The notes under the pieces: model-generated
The model's database searches: none
The model's input: only the letters and a program-made list of their open reading frames with translations
Told to the model about the DNA's origin: nothing
Shown: in pieces, positions 1 to 11,845 of the stretch
How the letters are laid out: every line of letters begins with the position of its first letter
How positions within the stretch are numbered: position 1 is the stretch's first letter
Source of the DNA: Lasiodiplodia sp. COLG20
Lineage: Eukaryota; Ascomycota; Dothideomycetes; Botryosphaeriales; Botryosphaeriaceae
Reading direction: 5' to 3'
DNA: 64,000 bases
NCBI GenBank assembly: GCA_009801085.1
Contig: VNWV01000008.1
Span: forward strand, 2,356,001-2,420,000
Position numbers and translations under genes: made by a program

Positions 1-2158
1 GAGAGGAATGTTGGCGGTTGTTGGAGAGAGAGGAAAGGTGAGGTTGGCAGAGGAGCGGGGCAGCTGCAGCAGGTAAACAATTTGTACGGGCAGCAGCAGT
101 GACGCAAGCGGGGAAGCAAAGTGGCCTGAGCTGAAGCCGCAGATGAGCCGAGCGTGGGGCGCGGAAGGACCTTGGAAGAGCGAGGAAAGAACGGAGCAAC
201 GAGAGGTGAGAGAGTGCAGGAGACAGCGGTCAGCGGTCAGGGGGCGAGCGGGCCAGCGCTAGAGGGGTGCCGTGGCCGCACGCTACGGCAGCTGCAACCC
301 TCAACGCTCGCCCAGCTGCGGAACCCAGCAACGCGGGGTCGGGCACTAGCAGCGATCTACCAGAGCCTGTCTCGACACCCTCCGTTTCACTCTGCTTCCT
401 CAACATTTTCGTCCCCTTACCGAGATGCCGCCAATAGCTGGAGCGGCTCCGGTCGTACTGCGGTCATCCACCCACCCATCCACAACCCCCTTGGCGCGGC
501 GCTTGCACGGCTCAAGGGAGCCAATCTTCGTGCCTTCGCCCGAAAGTGTGTCGGACCGCCAGACCGCACCTCCAATGAACGCCGACTTACTGCATGCTAG
601 CGCCCCCTCCGCATTCCGCCGGCCGCTTGTGACGTAGCTCAAGCCCAATCATCTCGCCGCTTTCCTCGCTAGGATGAATGTCTTGAGAGTGTACCGCATC
701 AGGCATCCTGTGTATATATCTGTGATACAAATGGTTATGCAAGGCTGACGTTGCGACTCTCATCACGCGTGTGCCTGCAGCTCCTCACCGTATCTGCCCG
801 TGGTTGACAGGGTGGTCCCTCGTCCAGACCACCTAGCGGGTCACCTCGGATGGGACCTGCGCGACATTGCGGCGAGCCAAGTGTAACGTTGCACGCTTCC
901 TTCCCTCGACTAACCGCGCGGGTTGCCTTCCGACATCCAATAGAAAAATCAGGTCGACAGCTGTGTAACTGGGCTTGATATGGGTCGGGGTTCTATTCTG
1001 TCCGCTCGAAGTAGCCAGAACCAAAGTCAAATTCTTACTGTGAGTTTGTTGAAATGCGCTAGACATGCTTTTCATCTCATGTCCGGGACCGGTACCTTTA
1101 CAGCCAGTCATTTGATGTTGCTTTGGATGACTGATCATTAGCGCAGCATTCCCACGCTTCTACTCGCATTTTTATTTTTAAGTGTAATCCTGTCAAGCAC
1201 TGTAGTGCTTCATATTCACGTCTGGCATATATACTTACTCTTGTACACACTTGCGCTCTTAACTTCTAGCATCGCACATGCTTGCACAAATTGTGTATCT
1301 TGCGCCTGTTTAGAGAAGTTCCATAGCAACACCAGCGCTTTTCTTCTTCTGCTTTCCATATTCACAGGTCAGAGGTAGACCTTCACGAGCTAGCCACCTA
1401 CCGACGAGTCATGTTAGTTTCCGCTTCGACAATCAGTCCAGCCAGTGCAGACTGAGAACCGCAGCTCAGGGCAGACCAATGCCTCGACCGTGATAGACCA
1501 GACAGCCCCGTCAATTCTGCACCGCCTGCGCAATCTCACAACTGCCATATCTCTCATGCCACTCTCCCCTAAAAGCAAGCTCCGAGCCGGCGGGCACCAA
1601 GCACCGACACGCCGATCGTGGATAAAGCAACCCCTGCAAACGGCAAGGATTTGGCGAAGCGCTTGCCGAAAAAGGCAATTCTGTGCCACTAAACCCACCA
1701 GCTCCAAACTCCGTGTCGCCGATAGTCATGCTCTCCAAGAGACTCGTAGGCAGATTGCAGGCACAGCTCCTTCTCGTAGATAACAAAGCGTCTTGGCTTA
1801 CTTCTTGTTGTCGTTGCTATCTCTAATCCCATGTCTAGGGGAGCGGAGATGGGTTTGTGGATGGGGGTAGGCATTGCACTAGCGAAATGCCGATGGCCGA
1901 CACAACTCCAAAAAGGAGTGCTTTTCTTGGCCTTGAATTGAATTGGCGGCGATACCTTGATAGACACAGCCTCAGACAATCTCTGCATTTATCTGACTTC
2001 GCTCTCTACGTTCTGCCATCTTCCTCGTCACCTTTTCTCGTCTCAAAATCGAAGCGATTCCCGGTCGTCTAAAAGAGCGCCAAACCATTTATAACTACAG
2101 ATCAGCTTTTTGAAACCTTCTACCAAATCTCTTTTCAATCACCGAGCCGCATTGTCCA
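1..2158. other. Intergenic, no gene recognised
   Basis: No open frame here has a recognisable domain or plausible splice structure. The longest, at 154-600 on the plus strand, is low complexity. The end of the stretch looks like the promoter and leader of the RTA1-type gene, with a TATA-like tract near 2088 and pyrimidine-rich sequence just before the ATG. Confidence 0.6.
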
Positions 2159-3258
2159 ATGCCTATACCAATCATGACAGCGACGCCCAGTCCGACACGC
2201 AGGCCCACGGTGGAGAAGATGAACGGCTACCGTAAGGGTTGCACCCAGCTGATGCCGAACGTACCCACCGCATACGACTACGTCCCGCACCTCTCAGCCG
2301 GCATCGTCTTCTGCGTACTCTTCTCCTTATCTATGACTGGTCACATCGTGCAAGGCATTCGCAAGCGGAACTGGACAAGCTATGTGCTCGCAACCGGAGC
2401 CTTGAGTAAGTCCACCCCCGTCATCGATTCCACTACTACACCTGTCACGAGACTAAATCAACCCACTTCCTCCTCACAGCCGAACTCCTCGGTTGGACCG
2501 GCCGCACCTGGTCCTCGCAATGCCCCTACAACGAGACCGCCTTTCTCCTCCAAATCACCACCCTCATCATCGCGCCGACCTTCTTTTCCGCCGCCGCCTA
2601 CATCATCCTGGGCACTTTAATCAGGCTCTCTTCAACCAGCTCCCCCTCTCCCTCGTCACGACTATCGATCCTTTCCCCAACAGCCTACCTCGTCCTCTTC
2701 TGCGCTGCCGACGCCATAGCCCTCGCCACCCAAGCCGTTGGCGGCGCCCTCGCATCCCTCGCGCAACAGCGCGGCACCTCGACAGTGACGGGCACAAACA
2801 TCATGGTCGGCGGCGTTGTGTTTCAAATGGCTGCAATGACGGTGTTCGTGGGGTTGCTTGCGGACTTCCTGCGGAGGGTGTGGCGTCTAGGTCGGAGTAG
2901 TGGGTACGGCGGAGGAATGATGACTGGAGGCAACAAGCTGCCGCTGCCCCAGGGTGCGAAGTGGGTCTTGCTGGCGCTGTTGACGAGCGTAGCGGCGATC
3001 TATGTGCGCAGCTTGTACCGGACGGTAGAGCTGTTGCAGGGGTGGCGCGGGTATCTGATCGTGCGGGAGGGGTATTTTGTTGCTCTCGATGCGGCGATGA
3101 TGGTCGTGGCTGTGGGGGTGTACAATATGTTGGATCCGGCTGTGCTGCTACTACCGTCATGTATTCAAGAGGGGCAGGGTGACGGTGTCCGAGCTGTACG
3201 GGATGGTGAGGTGTTGCTAGGTGGCGGTGAGGATGGTAATGGAGAAGAAAAGCACTAA
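2159..3258 (+). CDS. RTA1-like seven-helix membrane protein
   Basis: The model has two exons, 2159-2405 and 2480-3258. The 74-bp intron has a gtaagt donor and a cacag acceptor, and joining gives about 341 residues. The family motif ELLGWTGR follows the junction, and later come the hydrophobic helices, VGGVVFQMAAM, and the C-terminal pattern YRTVELLQGWRGY...REGYFVALDAAMM that is typical of RTA1 proteins. RTA1/RSB1 proteins are plasma-membrane or endomembrane proteins linked to 7-aminocholesterol resistance and sphingoid-base or lipid export; the substrate here is unknown. The gene converges on the RNase H-fold gene, with about 205 bp between stops. The family call is firm; the function is inferred from the family. 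Confidence 0.88.
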
Positions 3259-3463
3259 GAGTCAGCAAAGAGAAGATATGGCGATGCTTACTAGGCGAGT
3301 CGTGAATATTTGGTTGGATACTGTTCGATGGTCAATTGGTCTCAACAAGTACGCCTCAAATAGGCACCGACGCCTCTTGTGGGGGTCAGGATGTGAAATG
3401 GTATTCGTGAGTCTCGTCCCCAGCAAAGTCCAACCTCCCACCGAGATATTCTGCCCCCCTCCA

Positions 3464-4280
3464 CTACTCGTCCATCACCTGCTCCTCGGACATGGCCTTC
3501 TCGGCGGCCAACGCAGCCTCGATCTCCTCCATCTCCTGCTTCAAACTTGCTGTGATCGCAGTCATCTTGTTCTCTAGTAGAAGGGGGGTTGTTGAAGAGA
3601 AACTTACCGAGATCCTCCTTCTGCCGCTTCCTGACCAGGTCGCGGATATCCAAGTCCACCTTCTCCTGGCTCTTGCCCTTGGATAGCCCGCCGTCGACCA
3701 CCACGGACGCCCAGTAGTCGGCCCAGCAGTTACCCATGATGGGGTAACCACCATCACCCCCACCAGTCTTCCGATGTGCGTGCGCCTTGACGAGGGTAAA
3801 CTTCACCACGCACGGGACGCCCTCCTCCGCCCAGTGCTTGCCCTGCTGGATCTCGGCGACGGTCTGGTGGATGCTCTTGCAGGCATCCTCGCCCCAGAGG
3901 CCGTCACCCGGCTGGTAGTCGCGGATGCGGTCCACGACGTCCTTGACCTCGCAGTAGAGGTCCAGCTCGTTGTCGTCGGCGCGGAGCCAACGCTTGCCCT
4001 GGCGCAGCCCGAAGTCGGCCGCCCACAGCTCTGCCTCCTTGGAGGGCATCTTGTCGTCCGGCTCCAGCCGCGTGTAGTGCTCCCGCCAGTGCGGGTCGCC
4101 GTGACGCTTGAAGGCCACCGCCAAGCCGACTTTGTAGCTGTCGTCTCGCGACGACTGGTCCGTCCACAGGTCCAGGCGACCTGCCGTCGGCGTCACGCGG
4201 CGGGCGATCCTCATGCCCTCAGCCGCCGTGCTGGCGTACTCGACCTTGCCGAGGAACTGGTAACTGCCCTGGGCAGACAT
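3464..4280 (-). CDS. RNase H-fold protein
   Basis: Exons 4280-3608 and 3549-3464 join in phase to give about 252 residues; the 58-bp intron uses gtaagt and atcacag. An alternative acceptor 24 bp upstream also keeps the frame but would leave an intron of only 34 bp. The layout follows RNase H1: strand-1 acidic motif DLWTDQSS, helix motif KEAELWAADFGLRQG, a third acidic strand ELDLYCEVKDVVDRI, then VKAHAH and GNCWADYWAS, which match the V-x-GH and GNxxAD-x-LA ends of RNase H1. The third acidic position is Glu rather than the usual Asp. The C-terminus is a short Glu-rich helix. It may cut RNA in RNA:DNA hybrids or be an inactive or retroelement-derived relative. It has no reverse transcriptase next to it. 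Confidence 0.7.
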
Positions 4281-4467
4281 GGTGTTGTTGTTGTTGGTGG
4301 TGGTGGTGGAGGAAGAGAAGGAGGCGGCGGCGGAAGAAGAAGATGAGGAGGGCGAGGAGCTTGTGGTGGATGTGTTTTTGTGGGAAGATCTGGGCGGCTT
4401 CTGCTGGTCGTCGGAAAAGTGTGTCGAAATGAAGCCGAGGAGGAAAGGAAGGTCGAGGAAGGGTGCA

Positions 4468-4478
4468 GTTTATATAGG
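4468..4478 (-). promoter_or_regulatory. TATA-like element of the RNase H-fold gene
   Basis: The minus strand reads ctatataaac about 190 bp upstream of the ATG at 4280. This is a motif match only. Confidence 0.35.
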
Positions 4479-6496
4479 CTGTGGCCGAAGCTCGCTAAAC
4501 CATTGTGCCTGCTCAATTGAGAAGGAACGAATTGAGAAGGAGCCACCGGAAGGATCCAATTGTTCTCCCCAAAAATAGCCTGAAATTCCGGGGATTCTTG
4601 CGCCATCATGGTGCCTTGAATCCGCACCGGGCCGTCAAATTCCTCCGGTGGCATGTGGTGGAAACGCTTCGAATCAGCCTTTGAGATCTTAGTAGCCCTG
4701 GCATCTCAGTCTGCTCGAATCACATGGATTCTGTTGGAAGATTCAATTGGAAGCAGCAGTAGCACGAGATGGGTGGCTGTGCGGTCTTATCTAGAAAGAC
4801 AATGCGCTAGTGAGTGCGCTAGGGTCTATGGCAGAAATTGCTGGTCCATCACTTCACGACAGTTCTGCCTTTCCGCAGCCCCAGTTGTCTGCGTACGTTT
4901 GTTCAAGCCCGCAAGCACTTCAATGTACTACCAGATCTTTTGTTGACTCCATAGCTACAAATGCCGCCAAAGAGGCGACGTCAATCTTCGCCATGCGCCG
5001 AAAAGATCTTGACCGAATCGGGTCAAGGACGTCTGCTCATCCTCCCTTCGCCTGCCCTCTTCTTGCCCACATAAACCACAGAGATTTGATTGCATGATCC
5101 AATGAATCATATTTCTTATAATACCGTAGCCAACCATCAACTTCCGATATAAGCATCGTGAAAATATGCTAAAGGCGCGCAAAGGGTCAGAAAGCGCTTG
5201 CCGTTTATAAAGTCCACCAGCAGACGTCATCCTCCACCTAAGGGTTCCCGCTAAGCGGGGCCTATAGTACGGAGTCAGTCAGGTCATGGCGATGAAAATC
5301 CCATGACCAGCTCCACCACCTTCCCAGCTGGGGTAGAGGGGGAAAATCTCTGAAAAGGGGTTTTATAGGGCAAGAACCCAGGGTGCCATCGCACCCAAGG
5401 GTGAGCCTGACTTTTTGGCATCTCAGTTTTAGTCGTCTTTCTTTTTCTTTTTTTTTTATCTCTTCAGTGTCTAGAAGCAAGAAACTGTTTATAAGAGAAA
5501 TCCCTCATTGCCTAAGCATATAATTGCAGTACGATTCATTCACTACACTAGGAAGTGATGGGAGAGAATTCGAGGACTGCTCTATATCGGGACTAAGAGT
5601 AGAGTCTAAAGCGCTGTCAAAAAGCACCAACACATGGCAGTAGCTGTCCCAATCATGGCGAATCCAATTAACCATTAGTAAGAGATCACCTTCGCAATGA
5701 TTGGCCAAAGAAAGCTCAATAGTAAGGGCTAAGCCCCGCAATGTGTAAAGGGTTTATTTGCTGATGTCTGTAGTGGTTTTTGTCTTTTTCTTTTTCTTGA
5801 ATGTATGAGTTGTGCCAGGTATTGTGTGTGCATGATTGGGAAGAGGAATAAAACGCAGTCCACAATGCCGCGCCATAATGGGGGAATGATCTGAAGTGAA
5901 GGATATATCCACACACCCCGGATCTTCTTTCCGCCAAAACAAAAAATTCGACCGTGAACAATCGTCCCTTCCTCCAGTCACGATACCAAGAGTGGGGTTT
6001 GCTTGCTTCCCTTCCATTTCCTCCGCCTTCGTTTCCGTCCACCATCTCTCCTCCGATCTCCTCCACCCATTCGTCCATCTTTCGCCGCGCTGTTACCAGC
6101 TATGCAGTTCTTTTTCCGTCGTATGGGTCCGTAATGTAACCGTCGTAGCCAAGAATGCTATGCCATGCCAACTGTGTGAAAGCCGTGAGAGATCGAGGGT
6201 CTTATAGCGGAGATTGCCCAAGAGTCCTTGCTCTCTCCACAGCGGAATCGAGCTCAGAGCCATTGCCTGAGCCTCAGTCTCGGCGTTGCCGAGCAAGAAA
6301 TGTCATCCAGAGAAATTCAATCCATCCGAAAACTCCCGAAAATGCAGATGAAACCAGCCACAAACCAGCTGACAGAATCGACCTAGCTCTCACCAGCCAG
6401 ATCCTCCGTTCACCAGTTTCTTAACGAAGGAAAAGCTTTCAGCAACAAGCAGAAAAACAGCGACAGAAAGAGGCAACGCAACGGGAACCCCGGATG
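4479..6496. other. Gene-poor stretch, partly AT-rich
   Basis: No coding frame here can be supported. Between about 5100 and 5900 the sequence is more AT-rich than its surroundings and has no long frame. A perfect 5-bp stem hairpin (CCCGC, loop taa, GCGGG) lies at 5247-5259. Near 5440 there is a pyrimidine run. It may contain old repeat remnants, but no transposon gene is visible. Confidence 0.5.
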
Positions 6497-8294
6497 TCAA
6501 ACGCTCTTGTCCAGCGCCGCAGGATCGGGGTCTCCGCGGGGGCCGTCTCCGTCGCTGAGTTCATCAGTTGTGGCTTCATTGCCATGGTCCTGAGAAATCA
6601 AGGTATCATCGGGGGGTTCAGAATGCGCAGGTGGAGGAACGTACCCAGCATCAACATCAGCATCAACGTCGGGCGGAGCTACACCATCATCATAGTCGTC
6701 CTCGAAGTACTCATCTTGTCCATCGATGGTTCCATCGGGGTGGACTTGGTGATCGTAGCCGTGCTGGCCCCCGTGTTGCTGTTGTGCATGCTGGTTTTGT
6801 GCCACCTGCCGACCACCGGCGGTCTTAGCTGCCTTCTTTCCCTTCCGACCCTTCATCTTCGCCTTTTCCAACAAACGCCGCTTCTCTGCCATGCGCTTCT
6901 GCTCCTTGCGATCCTTGATCTCATATTGCCGAATCAAAGCCCGAGGAGGCTCGCCGAAGATGTCCTCGTATTCGCAGAACTCGCAGATCCAGATGTCGTC
7001 GCGCGCCGGCGGGTGATGGTAGTTCGTGTACTCCTGCTGAAGACGACGACGGCGAGCGGCCATGGCGTAGATCTTTTCCGGCTTGCGACGCGGCTTCTTC
7101 GGCTGCTGCTGTGGCGCAGCCTGCTGGGCATTGGGAGCCGGCGCGGGCGCCTGCTGGCCGGGGGTGGGAGGCTGCTGCACGCCGTTCATCTGTGGACTTG
7201 TTTGTGTGCCGTGGGTGGACCTTGTGGCTTGTGTTGGGAGGGGTATGCGGGAGGCAGAAGGTGGACCTGCAGGTGAGGGCGCGGGTGGAGGTGCGCGTGG
7301 GTCAGCAGCAGGGTAGGCCCCGTTGGCACTTGGCCAGGTCGGCTGGTTCGGCGAGCCGCAGGTGAAGGTGAACTGCGTCTTCTGCGGCGTCGTCTTTGCG
7401 GCTTCCTGCTGCAGCAGGCTGACGTTCTCCTTGCCCTTGCTCTGCTGCGAAGTGTGTCCGGCGGCGTTTGCGTTTGCAATGGCAGTAGAGATGATGCCGT
7501 GGTCGTAATTAGCCGCTGCTACGCCGTTAGCCGATCTCATGGGCGCTTGGACGCAAACGCGGGTGAGTGCATACACTTTCCGTTTGCCAACGCACCGTTC
7601 GTTCTTGCTCTGCCCGCGCCGCCGTTAGCATAAGCGTTGAGACTGGATGTTGAAGCTCCCAACGGCCGCCGTTCGTTTGAGGACCTCGCTGCTGATCTGC
7701 CATACCGTCCTCTGCCAGCTCCAGATATGCCCGTGCCCGAGCCCGGCGCGGGCATGGCCGACGAGCCGCTTCCATAATATTGTCCCACATTGTTCTCTCC
7801 ATCGTGCGCCGAGTCGCCGCCGTGTGTCGAGATGCCCATGCTCGCCATCTCGGCCGTGAGGTTGCCGTGGTGTCCCGCGCTGCCCGAAACCGGTATTTTT
7901 CGCTTCTTTTTGTTGTTGGTGTTCTCGAAGGACTCGTAGCCGTCGGCCGATGACGTGGAGCCAGGTGGGAGGGGTTTCGACACGCCACCGCCTAAGCCGC
8001 CTGTCGCTGCTTCAAGTGTCAGAAGACCCTTGCTAGATATCTTTCGCCTAGGCTGAAACCAACCAAGCCGCTCGTCGTCGTCCTCCTCGCTCTCGGGCTC
8101 CGAGTGGTCCGCGCCGCAGCTGCACTTGTGCTCCTTCTCCCCGCGCTGCTGGCGTGTCGAAATGCTCTGCACCTTGTCCGGGTGTGTGTACGGGAAGTCA
8201 AAGACCGGCGGCGAGCTCACGGGCGGCGACGGGTAGCTTATGGAATCGGCCTGCTCAGGCGACAAGCGGGCGCGGAGGCGGCGCTTGGGGAGCG
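6497..8294 (-). CDS. Unrecognised basic, probably nuclear protein; 5' end unresolved
   Basis: Two exons are supported, 8294-7596 and 7518-6497. The 77-bp intron (gtgcgt donor, GCTAAC branch, gtag acceptor at 7519) keeps the frame; an acceptor 3 bp further also works. The frame is open up to an acceptor-like ctacag at 8295, so a first coding exon with the ATG must lie upstream and was not found. The product has a Cys-rich patch (HKCSCGADH), an acidic run, Gly/Ala/Pro/Gln-rich linkers, a basic block (KKPRRKPEKIYAMAARRRR) and a conserved-looking segment DDIWICEFCEYEDIFGEPPR, followed by a Lys/Arg-rich helix. The CSC and CEFC pairs could bind zinc. I do not recognise the family. Basic blocks suggest a nuclear location. 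Confidence 0.6.
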
Positions 8295-9728
8295 CTGTAG
8301 ACTCAATGTCAGCGTCTGCAGGACAACATGCGCGGTGCGAGAAGCGTCATACGCCTGATGGGACGGTCGGGGTAAAGCGGAGAAACTGTGTCTGGGGAGG
8401 AGTGGCGGATGGAGGTGGATCGCCAATCGTAGCCTGCCCACGAGAGTATACACATTAGCGAATAGGTCGCAAGGCGTACGAGGTCGCTGATCAAGGCGAC
8501 ACTTGGGAGGGCCGGACGAGGCATGGCTGGTGGGGCGCGGACGAGCACGCGTGGTGTTTGTGGATGGTGGCAGTGGGGCGCGGCGAGGGTTGGGCACAAG
8601 GAAAGCAGCTGGGTGCGAACGAACCGGATCCTCGATATGCATCGGTGGCGGCTGCCATGACGGACGCTGTCTCCTTCCGCAGCTGGGGGAATTGCAGTCA
8701 AGCGGTGCGCGCGCAAGATGCAAGCTTCTTCCTCTGGCGGCGACTCACACAGTTAGCTGCAAGATTCTCGCTTTGCACACACCCCTTGGGCCGCCACACG
8801 CAAGCACACGGTGGGCCCGCGCTGGGGAACAGGCGCGCAGGCGCGCAGAGATGCACGCGGGCAGCACAGGCGGGCGCCGATGGGGAGCGGGCCGACGTGT
8901 GGGCGCAGGCGCCGTGGTGTGCGGTGTATCTCGAAATCTCTCGGCAAGCTGGGAATGATGCGTTGGCCCCAGCTACCTTTGCGCGGGCCTGGGCTGCTGC
9001 GGCGGCGGGGAAGGGGCGGTGGGCATCGGAGAGCGCGGGCTGACTTACAACTCGACGTCTTCAATGCAGGTGGGCGACTGTACAACGATTGTTCTGGCTT
9101 GCGGGTACGTCGCGGACATGGGGAAGAGGTCAAGTCGTTGGAGGTCCCATGCCACCTGCGCTAACCTCCATCGGGGAACGGTCTTATAAATTGGCCGGAT
9201 ATCAATCTCGCAGGTCCCGGCGTGCGTCATGCCGCGCTTGCTTGACCGGTCCTCCATCAGAATGCCCCTCTCACCGTGCTCCCGAGCCCGTTGTGATGGT
9301 CAGGGCTCTGACACGACCCCTACGTGCGATCACAGAAAGACAGCACAGCCAAAGTCGGGACCGATCCCACGCCAGGGTCCATGAGCCGAGGTCAGCGATG
9401 AGTCAAATTCCATTGCTTTTTTGATGAGTCGATGTACACCTCTTCCTATCAACAAAAGCACACGGGCGGCGCGGTCTCGCTCCCAAACGCCTGTGCTGTC
9501 AATCCCGCCAAATCCCGGTCTCCACCAACTTTCCGCAAACGCCGACTAATGAAGAAGTATCGAAAACCTATAGAGTAGGTCGCAACATGGCGGAAATCCG
9601 ATGGTGCAGCAAGGGACGCCGTGGCATCAAATCCCAACCCTGAGTGCAAAAAGAAGCCCATTATACTACCGCTCGAATATTCCCAGAACGCCTGATTTAT
9701 CCGCCCAGATTACCTCCCCAAAAAAGAG
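8295..9728. other. Intergenic, probably holds the missing first exon and promoter of the 8294 gene
   Basis: The sequence is GC-rich, with overlapping low-complexity frames on both strands and no recognisable product. A GCTGAC branch-like motif just upstream of 8295 supports an intron entering from this stretch. No start codon with a convincing donor could be chosen. Confidence 0.45.
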
Positions 9729-11845
9729 TCATTTGTCCCGGTGTTCGCCAAACTTCTGCTGCCATAACACCAAGTTTCGTGTTAGCACGTCCATCATCTC
9801 GAGGCTATTCAACGTATCGTAGTTTTCTTCCTTCCCGTCCGTTGGTTTGGCAAGGCCGTTGTTGCCATCAGTGGGCGCCAGCTTATCTGTCATCGTGCCA
9901 TTGACCACCTGGAGCGTCTTTACAACAGCGATCGCCGAGGTGGTCGTGGTCGTCTTCTCGCTGGCCATTTCGACCTGGACACGCGAGATGTACTCCAGCA
10001 TGTGTGAAGCCGTCCCGTTCATGTCCTTCCAGCTTATCTTGTCAAGCTTCGACACGCCCATCTTCTTCCCATTCTTGGTGGGCCTCCCCACCGCAGGAAC
10101 GTCGCTGCCGCTGCCATTTGCAGCTGTATCCGTTCCATTCACCGGCGAACCCTCTTCATCTTTGTCTTTGTGGTTACGCACGCCATTCCTGCCAGGCGAT
10201 CCCGGCGCCTTGTCGACGGAATTGAGGTCGCGATCGCGGGTATACTGGTTGCGTCCTACGCGATTACCGCCGCGCTTCTGGCCACCGGATTTGCCGGGTC
10301 GCTTCGCGTTCGGGGCGGGCGCGGTAGGAGTCTCGCGAGTCTGGTTTGCGGGGGGCTCGTTCTCTTGCTGTTCGGATTCGTTCGGAGTCTCGCGCGTAGT
10401 ATTTTCTGTCTCCATGTCTACGTGGAGCTCGTTAGCGATCGCGCCACCATGAAGAACTCCAATCGATCTCGTACCTTCACCGCGTCTTCTATCCGCGCGT
10501 CCTTTACGCTTTCCAGCGGCTTCTGCTCGCTCCCGCTCCTTTTCTTTTTGCTCTCGTGCGATTCTCTCCTGCTGACTCCTTGCTGCCGCACCGCGTGGCT
10601 TCTGTTTTTGGCTTGCCGAGTTACTCTTCGAGCGACCATCATCGTCCGAATCGAGACCCTCTGACGGAGCAGGAGAGCTAGAGGAGCCCGATCCAGTTCG
10701 TTGCCGTTTGATTCCTTGCTTGACGCTGTACGCAGGCTCCCGTTAGCAAAGATGGCTGCTCCCTTGACGCGACGCCCCGAGACTGACAAGTCACGGACCC
10801 GACAGCAATTGACTCCACTCACTCTTCACTTTCGTCGCGGACTCTCTTGCCCTTTCTGGTTCCGTTTTCCGATGTGGCTGTGCCGCCTTCGCCCTTGCTG
10901 TCTTCTAGGACCTGACGGAGGACCTCGTCGTCGTCGTACGCCGCCCGGCTGTTCATAGTAGAACGACGCTTCGTGAATGCTTCAACGCTGGAGCGCGATG
11001 CCTTGTCCTTGTCTCTCGAATTCCTCGACTCTGCCTCCTTGGAGACCGACGACTTCCTTGCAGAGTGTTTCGACGGGACCTTGTTGCCGACGACCGGAAT
11101 GTAATGGGAGTACTTTTGTCTGAATGTCGCTCTCGTTAGCAAATTTCGACGCGTGCGTGATGGTATTGAGAGTTGGAATTGGCGCCGGTGGCGTCAGCTG
11201 AAGGCGAGCAGGAGACAGCTTCGAAACGCTTTCCTCGAGGCAGGAGTCGCTGATCGACTGGCCGACTTCCAGAGAGGGGGACATGTGCGCTGCCAGAGCG
11301 TGGCGGCATACTCACCCTTTAGGACTGGCCAAGAGGTTATGCAAATCCTTACGGCACTCCTCGCAGAAGTAGTTCTCCGGCACCGACTTCTCCTCCATGA
11401 TGCCCACGCAGCCACCGTGCTGCCAGACCTTGCATTTGTCGCACTGAATGAAGAGACCACCGACATCCTCGGCCTGGAGGTCGGAGCCGACCGCCAGATC
11501 CTCATCGTCTGACGGCGGGCCCGGGTACTCCTGGTATCCGCAAATGCAGCGTGTCGTCTCCTCCTCGTCGTCGCCGACCTCTTCGTCGAGCTCCTCGTCC
11601 ATCTTTGCGGCCTCCTCCTCCTCGATGTCTTGTGCGCGTGTGCGGCGGCGGGTCTGGAGCTCCTCGCTGTGACGGGTGCGACCGGTGTCGTCACCGTCAT
11701 CAGACGAAAGCGAGCCAGGCGAGTCGGATTTGCGCGGTGAGGATGCTTTGTTGTTGGATCTGGTTGTGCGGTCGCGGGAGGAGAGGGAGGACGAGGAGTT
11801 GCTGTGCGCTGGCGGTGGAGCGCGCGACGAGCGGCGTAGCGTCAT
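9729..11845 (-). CDS. CTI6: CTI6-like PHD-finger protein of the Rpd3 histone deacetylase complex
   Basis: Three exons, 11845-11316, 11119-10823 and 10725-9729, join in phase to give about 607 residues. Introns are 196 and 97 bp, both with gtgagt donors. A PHD finger lies at about residues 98-166 (RCICGY, GLFIQCDKCKVWQHGGCVGI, FCEECR). After it come the family segments QKYSHYIPVVGN, RRSTMNSRAAYDDDEVLRQ, VKQGIKRQRTGS, RGAAARSQQERIAREQ, GKRKGRADRRR and GGNRVGRNQYTRD, then the C-terminal SLEMMDVLTRNLVLWQQ. In yeast, Cti6 is a subunit of Rpd3L, reads H3K4 methylation and links Tup1-Ssn6 repression to SAGA. The same nuclear role is inferred here. The 196-bp intron is longer than the others but shows no internal exon. 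Confidence 0.88.

Noticed and set aside
154..600. 148-codon frame near the left edge
   Set aside because: Low-complexity composition, no domain and no promoter or splice context.
10520..10600. Apparent frameshift in the CTI6-like gene
   Set aside because: An error in my first reading of the minus strand. On re-reading, exon 3 runs without a shift through EREREAEAAGKRKGRADRRR to the stop.
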